NCBI GenBank assembly: GCA_040754075.1
Contig: JBFMDH010000029.1
Span: forward strand, 1 to 64,000
Length of the DNA: 64,000 nucleotides
Reading direction: 5' to 3'
From: Acidobacteriota bacterium
GTDB taxonomy: Bacteria; Acidobacteriota; Blastocatellia; UBA7656
Part shown: in pieces, positions 29,701-37,500 of the stretch
Numbering within the stretch: the stretch's first letter is position 1
Layout: the number at the start of each line of letters is the position of its first letter
Translations under genes and position numbers: made by a program
Notes under the pieces: model-generated
Told to the model about the DNA's origin: nothing
The model's input: the letters and a program-made list of their open reading frames with translations, nothing else
Databases searched by the model: none

Positions 29701-32700
29701 ATAGCCCAAGGCGTCGGTTGTGTGTGCCCGATGGTAAACGACAGGTTCAAGGTCATGCTGAATTTGAAATGAATGCGAATGAATAGAATTTTCACGCTGG
29801 CTTCGACCGAAACGCCTGCCGACAAACTGATGAGAATTGGCTTATAAGATTCGATGGTTAGCGTCGCGCTTGCGTAAGCCACAATGCTGATGCTCACTTG
29901 AATAATGACAAAATTAACCGTGCCGTAAACTTTTCCGACGATGGAAATCGTCCCTTGAATCCAGTAATAGCGGTCGCTTGGCACTGCCTTGTCATTCGGA
30001 TTGAACCAGCCAATGACGCCTTGCAGAATGCCTTGCACGGTAAGCGACGCGCCCGCTGACAAGACGCCTTCATCAATGGTTTTGCCGACGCCAAGCGATA
30101 GCCCGATGCCGAATTCGATAACCGGATTGAAATTGCCATTGGTGATTTTCGGCACCCGCGTCGAGGTATCGCCATTGAGTAAGGCGAAATAAAATCCGCC
30201 GTAACCGACAAACGGAAACACCTGCACGCTGAAGGAGCGCGAAAAGTCGTTATTCCACGGGAAGCCGAAATCAATGCGGAAATTGCCATTGGTATAAATA
30301 TCGATGACGATGATGGGAAGCGTTACCGAGACTTCACCAAATTCGAGATGGCGCATGGCATCCGGCAATTTGAGTTCGATGTGATAAACCCCGATGGTAT
30401 CGGTAACTTTTTTATAAAGGATTTCAAATTGCAATCCGCCGAAACTGCCCGCCTTTGCGCCGCCCAGCGCAATGAGCAAGCCATAGACCTGCGGGTCATT
30501 GAAAACCACTGCCAGCGTCACGGTTCCCATCACCGTGAATTTCGTGCCGATTAACCAATTGCTGTTCTGGCTGAACGATAATCCTTTGAGTTGCGCGAGT
30601 GGATTTTTCGAGGCGTCATCGACGGGTTGCAACATCTGTTCAAGGGCGTTGATGACAGCGGTGACATTATCAAGCCCGGTGGTATCGATGGCGATATGTT
30701 GCCCGATGCCGAGGTATTCCATATCAAGCAGCGCCGCGCCCGCGCCGGGTGTTGCCGGTGGCTGGTCGTTGAGTAAATCCCATTTCAAAGGATTGTTCTG
30801 GTCATAAGTGGTGCCGAGGAAATCGCCGCCGAGTTCGATGTCAACCGTTCCTTGACCGAGTTTTTTGGAATAGGTCAACTTGATAAACGATAATTTAATA
30901 ATAAGCAAATCAATCGGGCTGCTCGGCGTATATGCGATGCTGACATCTTTGGTGGTGAGGTTGATTTCCAGCGAGAGGTTTTTAAGCGCAATGTCATTCA
31001 AGACATCCCAGGGGGCGCTCAGTTTAAAATCGGATTTGTGTTCAACCAGACCAACCAGATATTCAATCATTTCGCCGACATTTAAATTACCGATGCTGAC
31101 CGTGAGAATTTTCTGCGTCGTTTGATCAACGGTTTTGCTGGTCAGCGTACAGCTCAAGGTTGTGCCGCGAAAATTTATCGAAAAACTCAAGGTGGTGTTG
31201 TTGGATTGAAATTGATAACTGACTTTGACATCGAGGTCATTGACTTTGAATTCACCCTGTACATAACCGGAATAAGTGGGTGTTGCCTGCGGGTTGGCGC
31301 GCGCCGATTGCAGGCTGAATGATGCATCAATTTCAAATGGGTGATTTTCAATTAAGTTGAGTTGCCATTGAATAGCGGCGCTGAATGAATAGGTATTGTC
31401 CTGAGTGTTGAAAGAAGCCGCGAGTTCCGTGATGTCGAGATTCTGCAATTCCGAAGGAATAGTCAGGTTCCAACTCGATGGCAGAAACATTTTCACTATA
31501 TTGACGAGCGGCAGTTTTTCGCCGGGAGCCATCGCCCCGGAAAAAATCCATCCGCCGCCACCATCCGGCTTTTGCGCTGTGAGAATAAAGTCGGTATCGA
31601 GAAAATTGATTAAGGCATCGAATTCACCCGATAGCGCCGTCTGGTCGTAAACAATATTTAGTGACACCTGCTCTAAGGACAGTTCCGTTACTCCGAGCGG
31701 TATCGTCCAGCCTTTGGGATATTCGTCCGAAACCGTATCAATGGTTGCCGAGAATGCGTAGGACTTGCTTGTCGGTTGCGCCAGCATGTTGAGTTCGGTA
31801 ATTGTCAATGCATCATTGGGAAGCGGCAGATCACCGACGAAATGTTTAATGACCTGAATGACCGGAATGGTATTACCCGGCGGCAGAAATCCTTGAATCG
31901 TCAAATTGGGCAGCGAAATCATCATGACGATATCGAAATCGCCGACGATGGTAAACGTTGCCGCAAACTTCGCTGCGATATTCGATAGCGAGGGTTGCAA
32001 TGGGTCAGGGATAAGAAAACTGACGCTGATGTCATCAAGGACGATGATATTCGGAGGAATAATCGCCCAGGATAAATCTGCCAGCGCCACCCCGATGTAC
32101 AGACTGACAATCTCTTTGCTCTCAGGAGAGATGGCGATGGAAAAATTGGTAATTTTAAAATGATTGCCAAGCGGATATTCGGACGGAATCAAACTATTCA
32201 AATCGCCGCCGGAAACCAACGAGGATAAATCGGACAAACCGGTTAAGAGCAATTTCGTTGGGTCGAGATGCTCAAGGTCTAAATCGAAAGTGATGATGGC
32301 GGGCGGCGATTCCCATAGTTGCATGATGATGGGAATGGCGATGGCGCTTCCCAATTGAATCGTCGTGATGAGCGCCGCGGCGGTTTCCAGAGTAGAGGTG
32401 CCGTCGGTGGTCGTGGTGGTCGCGGTCACTGAAATAACTACCGAAACATTTACCGCGCCAAGCGAGATCGTCGAAGGCAACGCGGCAGTTTGCAGATTCA
32501 TATCGGGCGCTTGCGTGAGGTCTGCAACATTCGTGAACGTGCCATTCAAAACAGGCGCAGATGAGGCGCTGATGAGCCAATCAATCGGCGCAATCGGCGC
32601 GGAATCATTGCGCAGAGTGCCGATGAAATTGAACCCTTGAACGACATTGGGATATTGATTGGAACCGTCACTGGTATAGGATTCGATAACGAATACCGCG

Positions 32701-33101
32701 TTATCAAAAAACAGGGCATCGATTAACTCTCCGGCGAGTTTCGGAAAGGCTTGCGAGAAATTCCATTGGCTGGCGTTTTGAAAAATTGCCAGCGTCAATT
32801 CGGGCGTGCCATCCGTAGCCGAATTCACCAGATAAAACGTTGCGACGGCACGCAGCGTCTGTTGATTCAGGTTGAAAGTTCCCTGATAAACCAGCGTTTT
32901 ATCGGTTTGCGAAGTCAATTGAAAATCATCAATGACTAAACTCATTTTATCGGGCGGCGAAGCGGTATTACCGGGAATGGCGTTCTCAATCAGATTGGTG
33001 ATGTCGGTTGAGTTCAGCGTATTAACCGCCGGTAAACTCAATTGATTGGTGTTTGGTGAAATATAGGCGCTGAGATTATTTTTGAGGGTTGTCAGGTTCA
33101 T
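20718..33101 (-). CDS. Giant 4,127-residue LysM-repeat protein
   Basis: One uninterrupted gene of 12.4 kb. The start ATG has GAGAGGA upstream; no signal peptide. Residues 1-1,200 are beta-rich with repeated strands; about 960-1,150 form a conserved block (GYGGFYFALLNGD, YYWIQGTISIVGKVYGTVNF) that looks related to the DUF6603 family. From about 1,425 to 3,570 there are roughly 20 LysM-like modules, the clearest being VQPGDSLDGMV, IKSGDTLAKIAANF, TQTGDTLDFIAAYY, VQSGDTLANIAATHF, VRQGDTLTTIQ and VVAGDTLYKVGQKF. Many are followed by an AVANQNL-like turn. About 2,000-2,570 and 3,600-4,127 are unassigned. LysM binds N-acetylglucosamine glycans such as peptidoglycan. It is the last and largest gene of the 20-kb operon. 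The function is not known to me. Confidence 0.85.
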   Translation of the reverse strand: MNLTTLKNNLSAYISPNTNQLSLPAVNTLNSTDITNLIENAIPGNTASPPDKMSLVIDDFQLTSQTDKTLVYQGTFNLNQQTLRAVATFYLVNSATDGTPELTLAIFQNASQWNFSQAFPKLAGELIDALFFDNAVFVIESYTSDGSNQYPNVVQGFNFIGTLRNDSAPIAPIDWLISASSAPVLNGTFTNVADLTQAPDMNLQTAALPSTISLGAVNVSVVISVTATTTTTDGTSTLETAAALITTIQLGSAIAIPIIMQLWESPPAIITFDLDLEHLDPTKLLLTGLSDLSSLVSGGDLNSLIPSEYPLGNHFKITNFSIAISPESKEIVSLYIGVALADLSWAIIPPNIIVLDDISVSFLIPDPLQPSLSNIAAKFAATFTIVGDFDIVMMISLPNLTIQGFLPPGNTIPVIQVIKHFVGDLPLPNDALTITELNMLAQPTSKSYAFSATIDTVSDEYPKGWTIPLGVTELSLEQVSLNIVYDQTALSGEFDALINFLDTDFILTAQKPDGGGGWIFSGAMAPGEKLPLVNIVKMFLPSSWNLTIPSELQNLDITELAASFNTQDNTYSFSAAIQWQLNLIENHPFEIDASFSLQSARANPQATPTYSGYVQGEFKVNDLDVKVSYQFQSNNTTLSFSINFRGTTLSCTLTSKTVDQTTQKILTVSIGNLNVGEMIEYLVGLVEHKSDFKLSAPWDVLNDIALKNLSLEINLTTKDVSIAYTPSSPIDLLIIKLSFIKLTYSKKLGQGTVDIELGGDFLGTTYDQNNPLKWDLLNDQPPATPGAGAALLDMEYLGIGQHIAIDTTGLDNVTAVINALEQMLQPVDDASKNPLAQLKGLSFSQNSNWLIGTKFTVMGTVTLAVVFNDPQVYGLLIALGGAKAGSFGGLQFEILYKKVTDTIGVYHIELKLPDAMRHLEFGEVSVTLPIIVIDIYTNGNFRIDFGFPWNNDFSRSFSVQVFPFVGYGGFYFALLNGDTSTRVPKITNGNFNPVIEFGIGLSLGVGKTIDEGVLSAGASLTVQGILQGVIGWFNPNDKAVPSDRYYWIQGTISIVGKVYGTVNFVIIQVSISIVAYASATLTIESYKPILISLSAGVSVEASVKILFIRIHFKFSMTLNLSFTIGHTQPTPWAIAGSDGNQQALQPQMLARAVMRKGLAAQIATTPVTLNWQPVNVFGNQTFNLAMALVPAFTVAIPECSSSTNTTPQVQAVMLPFVENSLPLNLTSSKDTRKVLRDDASELPFNRLVHGVLAWTINALTQNLNTTIAATDLQNIYNALTAPDAEQTVFAQPGVTIYQNLSAFIGKNFTFQVTGSADSSQAEISATIFPMIPDLSMIAGTNATVNFNSQTMVDEQYQTNLSNYFQERLANAESNVAQDPFQNNGGQQTAEQPTGSAPQSLATVIFRDYFFMIAKSAVQAAIDALNAYQYQVQPGDSLDGMVKNLSYATTATSIAFANQDVALNTKTTLTNLGIQYTDGGQRIVKYQIKSGDTLAKIAANFNGNTGIVAQNGANDSIFQLNAIVNYPATTYTTQTGDTLDFIAAYYLVRNLESPDARDLRWFTQLIIDSNNTIDFRNPLTAGAQLQIPQLTINAQGIVVVGNNTAYTVQSGDTLANIAATHFAIPVANQIDPLFGWLRQVILELSQSSNPNVDFTQPLPVGTVLTIPTVVLTDEGVVQQPASQNFTYTSRAGDTLDLVAGYFLLTELEPSQLTAIENNIKAANSTLSPLPATINIPQLQHQIAPSDSFNILGNLFGAAVDVATANNQSTSLLAPLAILDIANVSHPIAEGETFAKIAALYNFNLEELAEMVETTPDVFVPTTTTLTIAGLQAIDIQTLLSYLIANGDFNNMAAMVSRFMLHGMRIPNPQTANDFKLTIQHFKDQIAESTSLCPLYQMTGQQFAVPSTITNEFDITFQNTGQAEWVEFMPTGTYTLANQMTLAEIAAAVGVPAPQIVALNPNVNFANPVAQGTTLTVPANEIVIKLTSATTGDYPSTTFSPDISTGPERMPLLQDVPVRYTLDKNFIWQVSETSLFPNQSGNAGQPTVWLLPDTLIAKVEGLTNPAPFDLISGSYVNSPVMQTNPVQNYYWATAIQLNVSRIQSQTTNAYLPNTYLWVGADQTGNDLLREIYNYLTNPSTKDSATLALLYQPNASSANNNGYASDVLDLTNTYILKTNLSTETHSPVGESLENIAMLKTGIPDSGDYYANFNDATDVLKFLWEGSIVGTGGFYINYASQSGAGLPDSVFANGNTATLWLVVLLASQSNAASPSRTLYAFNNSAVIGDNIDASKVNVFAEISDGSDTAPYTTVTAGNIGFQLTRPNPEQNPESPEQLTQSLYNLLGFEIVGDILFSDSGEMPPVGPVQPDPTQTGGLPLPANQSTDDTVWDFQQVVPIYKFAQLNNVPVASGLPDAASNPYAGITKVASGDANQLGAATFSFAFQDIYGNRTPPDKPIANLQIPVGYFDTIIGLSQWAGIASSYQFTSQNNAPLLNVEIGLDVSKYLPIPGNPFATAVYSASAHQEKYRQLYYQVQQKQVVGQTQNYDLTFYLSTTMSQTSPTVLPTRYAIAQRNALTNFINSAYLFLSTAMWLQQYNHSIGGSDTFAAIAEIYFGSKAGDDAATLEALAAANQNTDANSFFASTIQIPVFYIVRQGDTLTTIQTATGIQALPMVTQNQGAVLNTATVIALPNRTSALQFAEASDNTFASVAKNNFASVAGLACANATATNLLATNITYTYQGLSIQTGATDPNTGKVIATLQDLANYFNAQLQGQNLDVEVADVAVANQNLQGVFVESATININDYVIQQGDSVQSILAEFAAFPQITLAQIVSLNATVANFFTAGDALYEKSNAAPLSDGETLATIASDNYITLQQLAVANAVTALKTGATLAIPSLVTIDSAKGPFYSFYEASGNEKLSDIIALYDESVADLANANQNLTGIFASGKSITLSNITVPIGDYDTFNTLLAAFAAKGLQMSLADFATQIESLPGLIAANAFLVCNLPQVKAATTTTPVVTQSLAEIISAYQLTSLNDLGMVNSTLQGFLQAGVTVYPNQTEFTKQGIHLVTNANDTLVSLITRFNLESGVTTTIDDLVIANQTINTLVAPNAPFLLPPNAAVINQPITAAYPDIIFPVDVKLEMQRDADLIDPEFKTTPPNDYVDVTGVALDRSTIAPRSSASDGQALNLGDFALAFETQAFVGLKIATGQQDVEGQNANSAPPLFAVNFSANGFSEFEIQNQSPGFYAIKPLATELISRSNIPIQDYSQGQLQPATPKNFQAVDLDIWVSDFLAAVDNFLAPEFAVPAYGLDPQHAAYTGVVAAKANLAEALQNSVDYILNVNAPVPNDPALKAAQEALYQQLLINLSNGYAIDSIIQYPVSVQSPFADPDTAPRLSGNPNVMMYTTGASDVIATIAQAFNVSEQYLAGVIDDLTRILNKAATVSLNGQSATIQQIADAMQTPIDLVTLQTIAAYYKTDVENLAANLQVTAGGGLFAPGIVINIAQISKAIAASDTFDSLAEYFNASVKEVALANENLPDIFSVSSISVNNQTVPVVAGDTLYKVGQKFNPPMDAETLASDLATQSGLLNTHTTVYAVQVIPDFTLSTSKAPLSNSGSLLNFMFNSKSIAQYKKLFLDLNYVMNEMEYDIQSGAANIGDYQASSWLSFIIPIDSTVSELKNINSYIGQVEVPLPLRSYPTPPSLISQTGESEYPQAQSVDEAKMWNYAMTYVRQDAAQDTDYLSVTFNSAPQSAMARGVLLTDVNDAAQCFETLFNALAQFSSVYPVLKTDLAQLAGWKPGTQNGTALAAMNIFNQLITAVANAWLAYTNASQSGGLLDAAQGLTQQTYNFSLESLLASDGSGYLASLVVTPFANQPAMFPSKIFVYTTDKVTGNVVIYQLPDDGGTTVRVYSYPDGESSVNQVAAFGQVKQVVEFDGLDIVMTENAWGGVYVSRNQNLVSFAATNPAFIYQTPLVRFSNMMTPLIRNTSCILINQGDDLAASLNQVFKDLFSADTSGNSHNIKLTCQYGYQLVASTTSSNPCDNSGAGLTSLISKLPVLFVPLYAYNLNDPDFVATLVTTITALTSGASSTGGLLIFEIGLFSSLDAALTQPLLDMLNLVFQVNANR

Positions 33102-33134
33102 AGTTCCTCTCGACTACAGGGCTTCGCCGTAAGC

Positions 33135-34568
33135 TTATAAATTGTTAATTTGAAAGCGGGTCACAACCGGTAAATGGTCGCTGATACAATTGACGATGAA
33201 TTCGGCGGCTCGCCTTGCATGAGTGAAATAGCCGTTCGTCAGGTCGGTCATAAAATTTCCATAATTCAGGAGATAAGGTATCAGCGCGCCGGAATAGACA
33301 TAATTGCCATTGACCAGGTTGCGGGTTGTGCAAGGCGTCCCATTAGCCGGATTGGTGTATTGATAATTGCCCGATTGCTTTTCGTAATTGATGGAGTTTT
33401 TAAAGAGGCGCAGGGTGGTTTGCTTTCTGGCATTATCGGCTAACACGCCGTTTTGCATGACGGCGGCAACCAGATTGAATACGGGCCCGTTATAATTTGC
33501 CGGCGGGTTCACCGGATTGATATTGCCGTTCGCATTACGATAGAACAGGTTATCAATCCCCAGCCAATAATAATCGGTTGGCGTGTTGGTATTGATAACG
33601 CCATTGCGATCCTCCAACCTGACAGCGGTGCGGTTTCCGGGAGGCGCATTATAAGGAACCCAAATGTTATTACAGTTGGCACCCGAACCGGCGAAATTGA
33701 CCGTGAAAACGGTGTAAGCATCAAACGCCAGATTTTGCTGGTCATTGGAATTGATATTGAAATCGCCGCCGACAATCGCCTGATTAATATTGGTGGGCGT
33801 GTTGACGTTTGTGGTATCCAACACGCGATAGAGTTCTCTGGTGTAACCGCATAACTGAACGCCGTAACGAGTGCTCGCAGGGCTGTTCGGCGCGTGAAAT
33901 ACAATCATCGGCAAAAGCTTATCGACATTCGTGCCTTGCGTGTTGACCAGTCTCACAACCGCATAAGCCGGTCGTCGGCACAAATCCAATCGGTAATCGC
34001 CTCCGTGAATCGGTTTAGGAACCGGGAAATCCAAATTGCCAAAGGCATAGGCGTTGGCGGGGTTAAAAACCGGAGATGTATACCATCCATAATTTCCATT
34101 AAAAGGGTTGGGCGGTCGTCCGTTTAACACCAGACTGATGTTGTGGGTTCCGCCCGGACCTTTGCCTGCTGACAAATTATCCGGGGTTATCAGCATGGTG
34201 AATTTATTGGCATTCGGTCGCCAGAAAACCGCGTAGCCTTCCGAATGTCCTTGCTGCGTATAGCCCAGTTGATTGAAGTTATTAATCGGGCGTGCCTGAT
34301 TGGCAATCACCGCTCCCGGAATGTAATCGTATTGCCAGCCGTTTACGCCTTTTGCAAGACCATCCAAACTGTTCAAGGCTTTGCGAATGTAATCCAGATA
34401 AGCGACGCCGCCGCTTCTGAGTTCCATCAAAAAGAAGATGTCGGCATCGGCTTCGTGAATCACATTCGCGACAAAATTGCATACCGGAACATAATAAGGA
34501 CCGCGCGCAGCGTTTCGCGTATCGCCGAACACCTCTACATTCCAGTACATCACGGTAAGGTTTGCCAT
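33135..34568 (-). CDS. DNase I-fold endonuclease/exonuclease/phosphatase (EEP) protein
   Basis: 477 residues with the EEP catalytic motifs in order: MYWNVEVFG (N10), FFLMEL (E49), FHAPNSPAS (histidine), VGGDFNIN near 275, and SDHLP near 463-467 with the catalytic histidine H465. All key residues look intact, so it is probably an active phosphodiesterase: nuclease, sphingomyelinase-like or inositol phosphatase. The substrate cannot be told. No signal peptide is visible. It lies between the 1,260-residue gene (15-bp gap) and the giant LysM gene (33-bp gap). A nuclease-like enzyme inside this operon suggests an effector or processing role (inference). Confidence 0.8.
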   Translation of the reverse strand: MANLTVMYWNVEVFGDTRNAARGPYYVPVCNFVANVIHEADADIFFLMELRSGGVAYLDYIRKALNSLDGLAKGVNGWQYDYIPGAVIANQARPINNFNQLGYTQQGHSEGYAVFWRPNANKFTMLITPDNLSAGKGPGGTHNISLVLNGRPPNPFNGNYGWYTSPVFNPANAYAFGNLDFPVPKPIHGGDYRLDLCRRPAYAVVRLVNTQGTNVDKLLPMIVFHAPNSPASTRYGVQLCGYTRELYRVLDTTNVNTPTNINQAIVGGDFNINSNDQQNLAFDAYTVFTVNFAGSGANCNNIWVPYNAPPGNRTAVRLEDRNGVINTNTPTDYYWLGIDNLFYRNANGNINPVNPPANYNGPVFNLVAAVMQNGVLADNARKQTTLRLFKNSINYEKQSGNYQYTNPANGTPCTTRNLVNGNYVYSGALIPYLLNYGNFMTDLTNGYFTHARRAAEFIVNCISDHLPVVTRFQINNL

Positions 34569-34583
34569 AGGACTCCTTGCGAT

Positions 34584-37500
34584 TTATTTGAGTAATTTTT
34601 GCGGTTGCTTCTGATTCTGCTTTTTGGTCTTGGCATAAGCCGCGTACCAACCGAGCGTCGTATTGTCCTGATTGTTCGGGTCGCCAAATAGATAAATATT
34701 GGTCTGCCCGTAAGGCGGGAATTGCACCATAAAAAATTTCAAGGCGATGTTGTCGAACTTCATCATGTAAGTCGTACCCGACACCACGAATTCAATATCG
34801 CCGATGCTCAATTTCAACACGCTTTCAATCGGTATCTCTTTGCTTGCGCCGCTTGAACCGGGCAATTTAATCCCTAAAAAGACTTCGAGATTTTTGGCAT
34901 TCGGCGACCACGCGGCAATTAGCGAGGCGGTGAAATCCATCTTCGCGGCAAGCCCGCCCGGACTTCCTAAATTCAAATCGAATTGCAGTCCGTACCACGG
35001 ATAAGTCAGTGAACTCAGATTAAGCGGCGAATCAATCGGCATGAAACCCAAATCGGTTGGCGCGACTTTTTCTTTGCCCTGAATGAAGGCTTTCAACTTT
35101 AACGGAAAATGATTGTATAAACTGGTGGCGCGCGCCGCGCTTTTTGCAATGTCAAAGCTCAACTGCCCGGCATCGAAGGTGAAAGTCGGCGGCGGCGCGC
35201 TCGTCCCTGCGGGCGGGTCTGGTACGAAATTCATGTGAATCGCCAGATTGGAAAAACTCAATCCACCCGCCGTGTTGGTTGCTGCATCATCCCCGAATGA
35301 AAAGACATCGAATTGCGGGAGTTTCTGAAAATGCAGGGTGCCCCAGAAAATAAAATCGGCTTGCGCGGTTTGCCCGACGCCTGTGCCGCCCGGGGTTATC
35401 ACGGTGTTGAATTGCGCCTTGAGAATTTCGACGCTATCCAATACCTGACTGGTCATTTTGTAGATGTTGTCGCCCTGTTCGGTGAACACGTAAGACTCGG
35501 TGTCGCCCTGTTTTTGATAGACCCCGTTCAGCAAAATGTTATTGCCGTGGGCGCTGTTTTGCTGAATCGCGAGTTCGCCAAACAAACTGTTGATGTAGAG
35601 TTCGATTTGGCTTGCGAAACTGACAATCGCTGAATTCTCAAAGAGCACTTTGAGGGTCAGAACTTTGAATTGATAATCGGTCTGGTTGTAAGTGAGGTCG
35701 GTTGAATCATCATAATAAATCAAGCCGAAAAGCGATGAATCCTGCGTCGAAAGCGAGGTGTCGGTGTGATTGATCGGGGTGATATTGATGCCGATGTGAT
35801 GCGCATAAAATAACGATGGGTCAACGCCTGCCGCGATGCCCTGCATTTGTGGCGGCAACTGCGCAAGCGGCACAAACGCTTGCAAAGCAAGAATGCCATT
35901 CCAGTTGGGATTGGTAATGTTACTGACGAAATTGACAAACTCCGGTTCATTGGCGCTGCGGGTAATTGCATCCTGCAAGACATCGAGCAATTGCGTCTGG
36001 GTTTTCGAGACATCGGTATTGAAATCACTGCCTGAAATCCACAGGTTGGTGTCGGCTGCAAGGTCTGTCAAAGCCTTGCCATAAAATTTAAAAATCAGCA
36101 GCGTGCTGCCATCCACCCAACTGTTCCAGGTGTTCGGCGACAGGTTGAATGTCCAACCTTGAATGACGATTTCACCAAATGCCGCATAGCGAAACAGCAA
36201 GGATTGATATTGCTCGAACTGCGCCTGAGTTAACACTGTGAGCAAGCCGGTTTGATAATCGCCGGCGCTGGCGTAGAAAATATCCTGCAACTTATCGAGT
36301 TGCGTCATCACCGTCGAATCGCTGATTTTGCTGGCGAGAATCGTCAGTGCCTGGGTGGTCAACTGGTAATAATTGAACGAGCAAAAATTGAGCAAATCTT
36401 CGGGATTGGAAATTACCAGAAAAAGTTGATTGGTTTGCAAAGCGGCTTTGAGCGCGCCGGTCACATTGGTCAGTTGCAACTGGCGCACTTGCAAAGCCGC
36501 CTGTTGGAGGTTGCTTTGATAGGTGTTGTAATCGCTCGCGCTGAGTCGCGATTGCAAAGCGCCGTCATAGGCATCAACATCGGCATAGGCGACATTCAAC
36601 ATGGATTGCAATGCCGAAATCACCGATTGCGGAACCCCCTGTTGTTGCAAAACAGCAAATGATTGTGCGGTGAGTTCGTAGTAAGACGATTGCGCCAGCG
36701 CCAGCGATTGCCACTGACTGAAACTGCTATCGAAAGTCGCCAGCAAGCCTTGCGGCGTGGTGCCGGTGCGACTCACAGTATCACCACTGGTTGAGGCGCT
36801 CGGCGGCTGAAGAAATGAATAAATCGTGTTGCGGCGCACAGGACTGAGGATTTGCAACTCGAATTGTTGAAAGTTGTCATAAGTGTCCGCGACGACGCCC
36901 GCATAAGGCACCATCGGAAAACTGTTCGGCGTTGAACCGGGCGCGGCATTATTCGAGGTTAAAGCCGGAAAGCCGCCCGCCGTCACTTCCATAAAACCCA
37001 GCGATGTCGTTTGCCCGCTTGATGGTTCGTATAAAACCGAATCGTCGGGTTGCGCGAAATACTGCACGCTTGCAGGAGCATCGGCAGCGGGCGCGGTTGA
37101 ACTGTCGTTGGTGACATAGACCCATGAAGTGGTCGCGCCTGCGGTCAACATGGGTGACGCCAAATCACCATTATTCTTACTAACCAATTTTCCATCCGCA
37201 GTATTTGCGGCAGGCGGCGTATATTGCGGCGCAAAAGCGTTCTGGTTGGGAATGAAATGCAGGGTGTTATTTGCCGCATTCATCAACCCGACATATTCGA
37301 CGCCCGATAGTCCGCACATCAGTCGAGCGGTCGGGGTTTGCGCGTCGCCCGTGGTCTGGGCGTTTTTTTCAACGTTGATGGCAAACGCGCCCGTCGGCAC
37401 GGCGTAGAGCGGCGCGCCCTGTTCGGGTTCGACTTCATCGGGGTTTGGCGCAAATACGAATCCCGCAAGCGCATCGGGCAGGGGGGTGAGTTGAATTTTA

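Noticed and set aside
20718-33101. Reading the giant gene as a polyketide/non-ribosomal peptide synthetase or a phage tape-measure protein
   Set aside because: There are no carrier, ketosynthase or adenylation motifs, and it is not dominated by long helices as tape-measure proteins are; LysM-like repeats dominate.
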